Assembly (NCBI GenBank): GCA_030749275.1 | Contig: JASMKJ010000235.1 | Span: 1 to 11,628, forward strand | Source of the DNA: Acidimicrobiales bacterium | GTDB taxonomy: Bacteria > Actinomycetota > Acidimicrobiia > Acidimicrobiales > Poriferisodalaceae | Length of the DNA stretch: 11,628 bases | Reading direction: 5' to 3' | Shown: positions 1 to 5,908 of the stretch, piece by piece | How the letters are laid out: each line of letters starts with the position of its first letter | Numbering within the stretch: position 1 is the stretch's first letter | Made by a program: the position numbers and the translations under genes | Notes under the pieces: generated by a model | The model's input: the letters and a program-made list of their open reading frames with translations, nothing else | What the model was told of the DNA's origin: nothing | Database searches by the model: none

Positions 1-2
1 TT

Positions 3-317
3 GTCAAACATCAAGGCCTCGGATTACTCAGGAGATCTCGGGAACGTCTGCAAAACGGTGAAATGCCCAGTGACGAAATTTTCTCTGGGATAGTTGTCTT
101 GTTTGCCGGGGCATTGATGCTTACCCCGGGATTTCTCACCGATGCCATTGGATTAGTCATGTTGATACCACCAATACGCGTCGGTGTTTTAGCGGTCATA
201 AGACGAAATTTCCGTACTCGTATAACGACCGCGTCCACAACCTTGACGCCCCCTTCGTGGGACCAGGAACCACCTTCCGGTGATGATGACGGTCCTCTGG
301 AAGACAACGACAATTGA
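3..317 (+). CDS. fxsA: FxsA-family membrane protein, 5' partial
   Basis: This is a small inner-membrane protein of the FxsA family. In E. coli, FxsA overproduction relieves F-plasmid exclusion of phage T7; its normal role is unclear. The frame is open to the left edge of the window, so the N-terminus, including the first membrane helices, lies outside. The visible part reads VKHQGLGLLRRSRERLQNGE, then a hydrophobic segment with the family signature LTPGFLTDAIGLVMLIPPIR, then a basic stretch (RRNFRTR) and an acidic low-complexity tail ending in EDNDN. An internal ATG at 63 could be mistaken for a start, but the in-frame codons before it match the family's usual cytoplasmic linker. The stop TGA at 315-317 overlaps the TTG start of the next gene, which indicates translational coupling. 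The family call is from motif recognition. Confidence 0.85.
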   Translation, partial: VKHQGLGLLRRSRERLQNGEMPSDEIFSGIVVLFAGALMLTPGFLTDAIGLVMLIPPIRVGVLAVIRRNFRTRITTASTTLTPPSWDQEPPSGDDDGPLEDNDN

Positions 318-1147
318 GCACAGAAGTTGAACTTCGTATAGCTGCCACCGTCATGCTTGTTCGCGACGGAAAACAGGGCCTGGAGACTTTCATGCTCAGA
401 CGAAACCCAAAGAGCGAATTTGTCCCCGGACAATTTGTGTTCCCAGGGGGCGCGGTCGATGTGAGAGATCGAGTCACCGACGAAATCGAGACAATTTCGG
501 TGGGGCTTAACGACCAACAGGCTTCCTCTCGACTCCAGGTCGAGAGTGGCGGTCTCGCTTATTGGGTTGCGGCGATTCGAGAATGCTTCGAAGAAGCGGG
601 TGCCCTGTTGGCACGAATTGGCAATAACGAACTGTCTCTCGCCGACCCGCAACTCCATCAACGTTTCCAAAGACATCGTGAAGCCGTTTATGCGGGCAAC
701 CTCACAATGGTGGATTTGTGTCGTGCCGAAGGCCTGCAATTGAACTTCGACGATCTGCGTTACGTCAGCCACTGGATTACGCCTATAGGTCCCTCTAGAC
801 GTTTCGACACGCGTTTTTTTGTGGCCCGCTCTCCTCAAGACCAGCGACCAGCACATGATGGGGGAGAAACCGTTGAAAGCTGCTGGATCACCCCGAAAGA
901 GGCAATGGAACTGCACGAAGCCGGCAGATTCGAAATGATCATGCCAACCGTCGCCAATCTCGAACCCCTGTTGGAAATGAAATCAGTCGATGAGGTCATG
1001 CGCTGGGCTGATTCATTAACAGAAATCCCGGAAATATTGCCGGCCATCTCTGTTTCTGCAGATGGTTTTCCCTCAGTGTTTCTGCCAGGCGAACCTGGCT
1101 ACGAAGAAGCGTTGGCCCACCCTCCACCTCATGGTTCAACGCCCTAG
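314..1147 (+). CDS. Nudix hydrolase, NUDT19/CoA-pyrophosphatase-like
   Basis: This is a predicted diphosphohydrolase of 277 residues. The N-terminal half carries a Nudix box that is split by an insertion: FPGGAVD at about residues 44-49, then roughly 40 residues, then RECFEEAGALL at 89-99, which holds the metal-binding REXXEE core. An insert inside the Nudix box is characteristic of the NUDT19 (RP2p) group, whose characterised mammalian member hydrolyses CoA and CoA esters. CoA or acyl-CoA is therefore the best substrate guess, but it is inference. The TTG start overlaps the FxsA stop (TTGA), and a GGAAG sequence lies about 10 bases upstream of it. The gene converges on mrp with only 8 bases between the two stops, and no terminator hairpin is visible in that gap. 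Confidence is high for Nudix and moderate for the subgroup. Confidence 0.9.
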   Translation: MSTEVELRIAATVMLVRDGKQGLETFMLRRNPKSEFVPGQFVFPGGAVDVRDRVTDEIETISVGLNDQQASSRLQVESGGLAYWVAAIRECFEEAGALLARIGNNELSLADPQLHQRFQRHREAVYAGNLTMVDLCRAEGLQLNFDDLRYVSHWITPIGPSRRFDTRFFVARSPQDQRPAHDGGETVESCWITPKEAMELHEAGRFEMIMPTVANLEPLLEMKSVDEVMRWADSLTEIPEILPAISVSADGFPSVFLPGEPGYEEALAHPPPHGSTP

Positions 1148-1155
1148 TCCAACCA

Positions 1156-2328
1156 TTACTCGTTGGGAAGGGCGACCGGGACCTCGGTAAGAGATGATGC
1201 GGTGCAGTCATCCATGTTCACTGGTGGCAGGATTTCTTCAACGATCCGAGTGGCAATTGTATGAAATACCTCGCTAGCGCGACCCCCCGCAGACGCAACA
1301 GGTTGACCAGTATCGCCACCGGTTGACACTGCTGCCTCAAGGGGGACGGAACCCAATAACGGAGCACCGATTTCTGCTGCGAGACGTTCCCCTCCACCTT
1401 CACCGAAAAGCGGCCATGATGAGCCGTCAGGGGCCGTGAACGCTGACATGTTTTCAATCACCCCTAGAACAGGCATGTGACTGCGCCGAGCCATGTCGGC
1501 AACCCTCACAGCGACCTTTTGTGCACTCAACGCGGGGGTGGTCACTACCATCATTTCTGCTTGAGGTAGCAATCTGGCTAACGCCATTTGTACGTCACCG
1601 GTACCCGGGGGCATGTCGATGAGTAAATAATCGACTTCACCCCAATCCACGTCGTGGAGGAACTGTTCAACCGCCTTGGCCAACATTAAGCCCCTCCACA
1701 TCAGAGCGGTCTCTTCTGTTTCCACCATCAGGCCCGTCGAAACAACCTTGATGACTCCGGGTCCTTCCCTTCGTTCCTCAGGAACAATTTTTCCACGCTC
1801 TTCACCTGCACTGGCAGGGCGTGCACTCAACCGAGAATCGACTCCCAACATTCTTGGAACACTGAACCCCCAGATATCTGCATCAAGTACGCCTACCGTA
1901 AAACCCTTAGAGGCTAACGCGGTAGCAAGATTCACAGTCACCGAAGATTTACCAACCCCGCCCTTACCTGAAGCAATTGAGATCACCCGGGCCCGCGGAG
2001 GGATTTGAGTTGGAGCCGCGGTGTCACGCGCGTTCGCTCTAGCACGCTGCATAACCCGTGTGCGTTCATCTGCGGTCAACTCGTCCCAATGCAATTGGAC
2101 ATTTGAAACATCGGGAAGCGAACTGACTCGCGATTCACAGTCCCGCTTTATTGTTGCCCGCAAAGGACAACCGGCCGTTGTGAGCGCAATAGTGATATGA
2201 GCGGTCCCCTGTTCGACATAAGCAGACCTCACCATCCCCAAGTCGACAATGTTGTCGCCTAATTCTGGATCCATCACTCCGCGTAGGATCGCGAGAACTT
2301 CAGATTCGTCGACGGATGGCTCACTCAC
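1156..2328 (-). CDS. mrp: Mrp/ApbC-type Fe-S cluster carrier P-loop ATPase
   Basis: This is a 390-residue cytosolic ATPase of the Mrp/NBP35 family, which binds and transfers Fe-S clusters to apoproteins. Residues about 8-85 form a MIP18/DUF59 domain (DPELGDNIVDLGMV, TTAGCPLR). A linker follows, then a deviant Walker A GKGGVGKSS at 121-129, the LDADIWGFSVPRMLG segment at about 148-162, and the switch-like LLIDMPPGTGD. The position after IENMS, which in many family members carries a CPHC-type pair of cysteines, reads SAFTAPDGSSWPLFG, so the usual bridging CxxC is absent. As I recall, mycobacterial homologues also lack it. Translation starts at GTG (2326-2328) without a convincing Shine-Dalgarno sequence, and a -10-like TACGCT sits exactly 7 bases upstream, so the mRNA may be leaderless. 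The gene is divergent from the ErpA-type gene 87 bases away. Confidence 0.93.
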   Translation of the reverse strand: MSEPSVDESEVLAILRGVMDPELGDNIVDLGMVRSAYVEQGTAHITIALTTAGCPLRATIKRDCESRVSSLPDVSNVQLHWDELTADERTRVMQRARANARDTAAPTQIPPRARVISIASGKGGVGKSSVTVNLATALASKGFTVGVLDADIWGFSVPRMLGVDSRLSARPASAGEERGKIVPEERREGPGVIKVVSTGLMVETEETALMWRGLMLAKAVEQFLHDVDWGEVDYLLIDMPPGTGDVQMALARLLPQAEMMVVTTPALSAQKVAVRVADMARRSHMPVLGVIENMSAFTAPDGSSWPLFGEGGGERLAAEIGAPLLGSVPLEAAVSTGGDTGQPVASAGGRASEVFHTIATRIVEEILPPVNMDDCTASSLTEVPVALPNE

Positions 2329-2335
2329 AACTACA

Positions 2336-2365
2336 AGCGTAGTAATGGGGTCCTCTGTGATCCAA
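2336..2365 (-). promoter_or_regulatory. Predicted mrp promoter, possibly leaderless
   Basis: On the minus strand, TTGGAT (2360-2365) and TACGCT (2336-2341) are separated by 18 bases. TACGCT fits the actinobacterial TANNNT form of the -10 element. Seven bases separate it from the GTG start, so transcription would begin at or next to the start codon. The -35 match is weak, at three of six bases. Confidence 0.4.
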
Positions 2366-2379
2366 CGACGCTAGTTCGC

Positions 2380-2385
2380 TACAAT
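2380..2385 (+). promoter_or_regulatory. Predicted -10 element of the erpA-like gene
   Basis: TACAAT matches five of six bases of the TATAAT consensus and is followed by an A-rich stretch. It would give a leader of about 24 bases carrying the GGAG at 2402-2405, ten bases before the ATG. No good -35 hexamer is visible at 16-18 bases upstream. Confidence 0.4.
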
Positions 2386-2415
2386 AAAAAGATCGAAGAC
2401 TGGAGCTGTTAGAGC

Positions 2416-2736
2416 ATGATCACTTTGACGGATATTGCAGCTGAAAAAGTAAAAGAATTGATCGAAGCTGAAGGCGAAATCGACTTGGCCCTTCGAGTAG
2501 CCGTTCGTCCTGGAGGCTGCTCCGGGTACAGCTACGAGATGTTCTTCGACAGTGAAACTGAAGCCGATGACATGTCCGAGTTTTTCGGAGATATCCGTGT
2601 GGTTTCTGACCCCATGAGTGCCCAATTGCTTGAAGGCGCAACCCTGGACTTCAAAGACGGTTTGATGGGCTCTGGATTTGCCATTGATAACCCCAATGCT
2701 CAACGAACATGTGGGTGCGGAAACTCGTTTAGCTAA
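2416..2736 (+). CDS. erpA: ErpA/IscA/HesB-type iron-sulfur cluster insertion protein
   Basis: This is an A-type Fe-S carrier of 106 residues, the normal family length, and it acts in the cytoplasm. The three cluster-binding cysteines are present: C35 in RPGGCSGYSYEM, and C99 and C101 in the C-terminal CGCG motif. The segment FKDGLMGSGFAIDNPNA is typical of the family. The ATG start at 2416 has GGAG ten bases upstream and a good -10-like TACAAT further up. It is divergently transcribed from mrp, another Fe-S carrier, which suggests shared control of cluster delivery. Likely clients include the 2Fe-2S fusion protein encoded downstream, but that is only proximity. The gene converges on the thioredoxin-like lipoprotein gene with 11 bases between stops. 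The symbol erpA is the usual one for a lone actinobacterial A-type carrier; functional equivalence to E. coli ErpA is assumed. Confidence 0.92.
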   Translation: MITLTDIAAEKVKELIEAEGEIDLALRVAVRPGGCSGYSYEMFFDSETEADDMSEFFGDIRVVSDPMSAQLLEGATLDFKDGLMGSGFAIDNPNAQRTCGCGNSFS

Positions 2737-2747
2737 GCCGCAACAAC

Positions 2748-3623
2748 TTAGATGAGCGACAAGAGTTCTCTTAGCTCGGCGTTGTCCCAGATGTGGTCAA
2801 GTCGTCGAAGCACCATGCCGCCCTCATCGATCAGAAAGATAAAGGGTTCGTAACCGACACCCATTGCCTCAACCGCCGGAGCTACCGGTCCGAGCTCATC
2901 CCCGGTCGGGTTGGAATAAACCTCGACATGAATCACATCGAATCCGTGTTGTTCGTCTCCGACTTGAGAAATCAAATTCTCAAGCACTGGGCCACACATC
3001 CATTTTGTTCCACAAAATGCGGGAGTGCTAACGATAAGAACGGTGGCGTTCTTGGAAGCAATTGACTCATCGAGTGATCTTTCGTGAAACGGGCACGAAG
3101 GTTCGCGGGTGCAAATGGGGTTCACCCCGCGCGAGTTCGATGAAGTTGGAGTCGCTATCGCTGGAAAACGATCGCCAGGCCAGATAATTGAACTGGTGGA
3201 CTTTGACCCGGGAACCGCATACCCGACGTAGCTGCCACGTTTACCTAGATCAAAACGAAATTCGTGTACCTCAGATTTCTGGAAGGGCACGATTACCGGG
3301 TAATAAGGCATGGCGACCCCATCGTTATGAAGCGAGGCTTTGGTTGTATGAATCACTTGAAGGGCGGCGTCAGCGATTTCGACCCCGATTGACTGGGGCG
3401 AAAGTCCACCCAAATTGCCGCCATCGTCCGAAAAAGACCAAATGGTTCTTTGCGGTCCTAGGTTGCTGATGATCGTTTGATCCGAAAACCACTTTGACGC
3501 GGTGCGAAGACTACTCATTTGTGGTGAACGCTTTCCGCAGGCGGTCAAAAGCGCAGCGGCGGTAAAACCGCCCCCCAACAAAGTCAAGAATGTTCGGCGT
3601 GAAAGACGATTCGGGTCCCACAT
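2748..3623 (-). CDS. Tat-exported lipoprotein with thioredoxin-like C-terminal domain
   Basis: This is an unnamed protein of 291 residues from the preferred start. It opens with a twin-arginine signal (SRRTFLTLL), a hydrophobic run and a lipobox LTAC (Cys29), so it should be exported folded and lipid-anchored outside the membrane. The middle part, with several aromatic residues, is not recognised. From about residue 190 a thioredoxin-like fold is suggested by NATVLIVSTPAFCGTKWMCGPVLENL and the later cis-proline-like GYEPFIFLIDEGG. The cysteines form FCGTKWMC, a C-x5-C pair rather than the classic CxxC. A second C-x5-C pair, ICTREPSC, lies about 30 residues before it. A GTG four codons upstream (3635) is also in frame, but AAGGAG would directly abut that GTG, whereas it lies 11 bases before the ATG at 3621-3623. 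Redox activity is inferred from the fold. Confidence 0.75.
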   Translation of the reverse strand: MWDPNRLSRRTFLTLLGGGFTAAALLTACGKRSPQMSSLRTASKWFSDQTIISNLGPQRTIWSFSDDGGNLGGLSPQSIGVEIADAALQVIHTTKASLHNDGVAMPYYPVIVPFQKSEVHEFRFDLGKRGSYVGYAVPGSKSTSSIIWPGDRFPAIATPTSSNSRGVNPICTREPSCPFHERSLDESIASKNATVLIVSTPAFCGTKWMCGPVLENLISQVGDEQHGFDVIHVEVYSNPTGDELGPVAPAVEAMGVGYEPFIFLIDEGGMVLRRLDHIWDNAELRELLSLI

Positions 3624-3694
3624 ATTGCGATCCACTCCTTGGAACGTAGCCTGAACTGTGGTCTTATCTGAAGCGTTGATACTTATTCGTACAT

Positions 3695-3700
3695 GGAGGT
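3695..3700 (+). promoter_or_regulatory. Shine-Dalgarno sequence that sets the start at 3707
   Basis: GGAGGT lies six bases before the ATC codon at 3707-3709, which is in frame with the XDH-like fusion. The same nine bases GGAGGTACC precede ridA (5261-5269), where the GTG start is five bases after GGAGGT. The ATG at 3693 overlaps this site and is in a different frame that ends at a TAG before 3802, so it cannot start the fusion protein as the sequence stands. Confidence 0.6.
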
Positions 3701-3706
3701 ACCCCC

Positions 3707-5230
3707 ATCGAACGGATCATCAGGTTTCAACTTGATGGACGCGACGTCGGTGTCCCCGACGATGGAGGCAGCCTTCTCGGCGCCTTGCGAGACCATCTAG
3801 GTAAACGTTCGGTAAAGGACGGATGCAGCCCACAAGGGCAATGTGGTTGCTGCACTGTGCTCATCGACGACGACCCACGAGTCGCTTGCGTCACACCCCT
3901 TCGGCGAGTGTCTGGTCGACGAGTCACAACTGTTGAAGGCCTAACAGAGGAGGAACAGGGTAAATGGGCGAGGTCTTTTCTGGCCCATGGGGCTTCGCAG
4001 TGCGGATTCTGTACCCCCGGCATTGTGTGCCGATTTGTAGGACATGAACGCAAGGGGGCTGATCTTGGGAACAGAGAGACCGTGGATCGCCTGTTGTCAG
4101 CGCACCTATGTAGATGCACTGGATGGCAGACCATCAGGGAAGCGGCATCGGAAGTAACGGTGGATTTGCCGTCGCGGGATTTCGAAATAGCGACACGTCA
4201 AGCGAGCCTCGAAGCTGGGACTACTCAAGTAGTCGGTCCTCAAGTGGTGTTGGGGCGAGGTGGCTTCGCCGATGATGAAACCCCTGAGAACGCGCTTGTT
4301 GCAGTTCGAGGTGACTCGGAGTGGTATCTCGCAGACACCCTTCACCAAGCCAGAGAACAGGCCGGCAAGATTCAAGGACGGCGCAGCAGCTTAGAACCTC
4401 AACCCCCTTTGGAGTTACCCGATGGCGATTGGTTGATCAGCCTTCGGACGAGTTGGGTTGAGCCTGCGTACCTCGAGACGGACGCCTCATGGTGCGACCC
4501 GCTAGGTGAGCCTTCAAACCCATTTGCGAACGGGGGCGCATTCGGAGGGAAAATCGAAAGCGATGTCTCCGAAGTAGCTCGATTCCTTGCCCAAGAGAGC
4601 GGTCGTGCAGTTCGAGTTTTGTGGTCGAGAGAAGACGTCGTTCGATATGGGCCTAAGCGACCTCCGATAGCTGCGGGGCTGCGCGCGGACGGCACAGGCA
4701 TCATCCGGTTGGTTGAAACACCAGGAGTTGCCGAACGGATTCAAGCCGTGTTGCCGACATGTGAGATAGAACAACTCACGATTCCAGGCCCACCTACTTC
4801 GTCAGCCATACGTGCTGCGGGATGGGCCGAAGCAGAAATGCTGCGCGCCGGACTTCAAGGTAACGCGGATTGGATCACAGCGCCCTCGGGGGCGGCGGCC
4901 AAAGCACAGGTCGGCGATCAACTCATTCGGGTCGAAGTGAACGCGGGCACCCCGCTTGATTGGGTGATGTTTCGGAGTTACTGCATTGGAGCCGCACATA
5001 TGGCCTACAGCTGGGTGACCGCGGAAGGTGTAAGTGTGGATCAAGATGGAGAGGTACATGACCTCACTATCCGATCATTTGGAGTGGTTCGATCATCAGA
5101 CACTCCTCACATAGAAATTGTTTCTGTCGGCGATGGCCCAGTTCTGGCCGCTGGAGACGCAGTATTTGCCGCAGTCGCAGCGGCCACATGGTTGAATCGG
5201 GGTTGTCCATCTGATTTGCCGTCTGGGTAA
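3707..5230 (+). CDS. Fusion of XDH-type 2Fe-2S subunit and shortened molybdopterin-type region
   Basis: This is a predicted redox protein of about 507 residues of the xanthine dehydrogenase/CO dehydrogenase family. Residues 1-65 form a plant-ferredoxin-type 2Fe-2S domain (FQLDGRDVGVPDDGGSLLG, then C40, C46, C49 and C61). Residues about 85-150 form the second 2Fe-2S domain (QCGFCTPG with C99 and C102, CRCTGW with C135 and C137). Beyond residue 175, GRGGFADDE, WVEPAYLETDASW and NGGAFGGK (276-282) match the start of the large molybdopterin subunit, and the last 70 residues resemble its C-terminus. The part is only about 330 residues against about 750 in the family, and there is no FAD domain. 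The position of the catalytic Glu (GEPP in bovine XDH) appears as GDAV. The in-frame start is ATC at 3707. A downstream TTG at 3785 would remove the start of the ferredoxin fold. A ridA-family gene follows after 41 bases. Substrate is unknown. Confidence 0.8.
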   Translation: MERIIRFQLDGRDVGVPDDGGSLLGALRDHLGKRSVKDGCSPQGQCGCCTVLIDDDPRVACVTPLRRVSGRRVTTVEGLTEEEQGKWARSFLAHGASQCGFCTPGIVCRFVGHERKGADLGNRETVDRLLSAHLCRCTGWQTIREAASEVTVDLPSRDFEIATRQASLEAGTTQVVGPQVVLGRGGFADDETPENALVAVRGDSEWYLADTLHQAREQAGKIQGRRSSLEPQPPLELPDGDWLISLRTSWVEPAYLETDASWCDPLGEPSNPFANGGAFGGKIESDVSEVARFLAQESGRAVRVLWSREDVVRYGPKRPPIAAGLRADGTGIIRLVETPGVAERIQAVLPTCEIEQLTIPGPPTSSAIRAAGWAEAEMLRAGLQGNADWITAPSGAAAKAQVGDQLIRVEVNAGTPLDWVMFRSYCIGAAHMAYSWVTAEGVSVDQDGEVHDLTIRSFGVVRSSDTPHIEIVSVGDGPVLAAGDAVFAAVAAATWLNRGCPSDLPSG

Positions 5231-5271
5231 TTCAGTTTTGTTGCCGTTAATTAACTTCTTGGAGGTACCAA

Positions 5272-5622
5272 GTGTCTAAGCCAGTCGCTCATTACTCGGC
5301 GTCCTATCGCGCCGGCGACCTCTTATTCGTTTCAGGGCAGATCGGTATAGCGGAAGGTTCGTTAGTCGATGGAGTCGAAGCACAGACAACTCAGGCTCTC
5401 GCCAACGCTCAAAGTGTTCTCGATGAGAATGGCCTCACCCTCGACGACGTTGTGAAATGCACGGTCTTCATGACCGACATCGAGAATTTTTCAGCCGTTA
5501 ATGACGTCTATGCGGGAGTATTCGGAGATCACCGGCCTTCTCGTTCTGCTATAGCGGTCAAGGCCCTGCCCCTCGGTGCTTTAGTAGAAATCGAAGCAAT
5601 CGCTCACATTTCGACTTCTTGA
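5272..5622 (+). CDS. ridA: RidA-family enamine/imine deaminase
   Basis: This is a 116-residue protein of the YjgF/YER057c/UK114 family. RidA hydrolyses reactive enamine/imine intermediates such as 2-aminoacrylate, made by pyridoxal-phosphate enzymes, and acts as a cytosolic trimer. Family marks are FVSGQIG at 19-25, NAQSVLDENGLTLDDVVKCTVFM at about 45-67, and the C-terminal RPSRSAIAVKALPLGALVEIEAIA. Arg91 and Glu108 correspond to the catalytic pair Arg105/Glu120 of the E. coli protein, so deaminase activity is likely. The GTG start at 5272 is set by an excellent GGAGGT five bases upstream. The gene follows the XDH-like fusion at 41 bases on the same strand and is probably co-transcribed. It could therefore act on an imine product of that protein, though that is inference. 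No clear terminator follows it. Confidence 0.92.
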   Translation: MSKPVAHYSASYRAGDLLFVSGQIGIAEGSLVDGVEAQTTQALANAQSVLDENGLTLDDVVKCTVFMTDIENFSAVNDVYAGVFGDHRPSRSAIAVKALPLGALVEIEAIAHISTS

Positions 5623-5714
5623 CACTTCAGCTTCCTTGCAAGTCGACCGCGACCTCTGATAGCGAATGACGCCTAATTTGCTTCCGGAAATCAACGCGAA
5701 TGTGCGTGACTAGC

Positions 5715-5720
5715 TACCAT
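5715..5720 (+). promoter_or_regulatory. Possible -10 element of the 51-residue membrane protein gene
   Basis: TACCAT fits TANNNT and lies seven bases before the ATG at 5728, so a leaderless message is possible. No good -35 hexamer is visible. A GAGG at 5722-5725 could instead act as a close Shine-Dalgarno sequence for a longer transcript. The 105 bases after ridA hold nothing else I can recognise. Confidence 0.3.
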
Positions 5721-5727
5721 CGAGGAC

Positions 5728-5883
5728 ATGGTTGGAGGCATAGCGATCGCCGTCATTTTGTTACTGAGCCCCTTTTTCATCACAGTGAGCCTCGTCGCGG
5801 TTGCGGCTCTCTTGGGTGACTCCTTGAAAGACGATGCAGAGTCACGACACGAAGGAAGCAGCCTCATAGAAACTAACTATTAG
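5728..5883 (+). CDS. Small single-helix membrane protein, 51 residues
   Basis: This is an unrecognised small protein running from ATG at 5728 to TAG at 5881. Residues about 4-29 (GGIAIAVILLLSPFFITVSL onward to VAALLG) form one strongly hydrophobic helix with a central proline. A charged tail follows (DSLKDDAESRHEGSS) and the protein ends LIETNY. The N-terminus is short and uncharged, so topology is not obvious. GAGG lies close to the ATG and a -10-like TACCAT is seven bases upstream. It sits alone between ridA and the convergent glnR-like gene, with 25 bases to the latter's stop. The coding pattern, one clean helix followed by a hydrophilic tail, argues for a real gene, but its length makes chance possible. 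Function is unknown. Confidence 0.5.
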   Translation: MVGGIAIAVILLLSPFFITVSLVAVAALLGDSLKDDAESRHEGSSLIETNY

Positions 5884-5888
5884 TTTCT
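5868..5888. repeat. Inverted repeat at the convergent gene junction
   Basis: AGAAACTA and TAGTTTCT form a perfect 8-base-pair stem with a 5-base loop, overlapping the stop of the small membrane protein gene and lying 20 bases from the stop of the glnR-like gene. It may act as a weak bidirectional terminator. It is AT-rich and lacks a following T run, so this is uncertain. Confidence 0.4.
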
Positions 5889-5908
5889 GGTGCTTGAGCC
5901 CCTACCAG

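Noticed and set aside
11..916. A 301-codon open frame on the minus strand across the FxsA and Nudix genes
   Set aside because: It lies opposite two genes with clear family motifs, and its translation is low in recognisable structure. It is a codon-bias shadow.
1084..1099. Hairpin GCCAGG-CGAA-CCTGGC near the end of the Nudix gene
   Set aside because: It lies inside the coding sequence about 50 bases before the stop and has no T run, so it is not a convincing terminator.
3785..5230. TTG at 3785 as the start of the XDH-like fusion
   Set aside because: It has no Shine-Dalgarno sequence at a good distance and would delete the first strands of the ferredoxin domain, which are clearly encoded in frame upstream.
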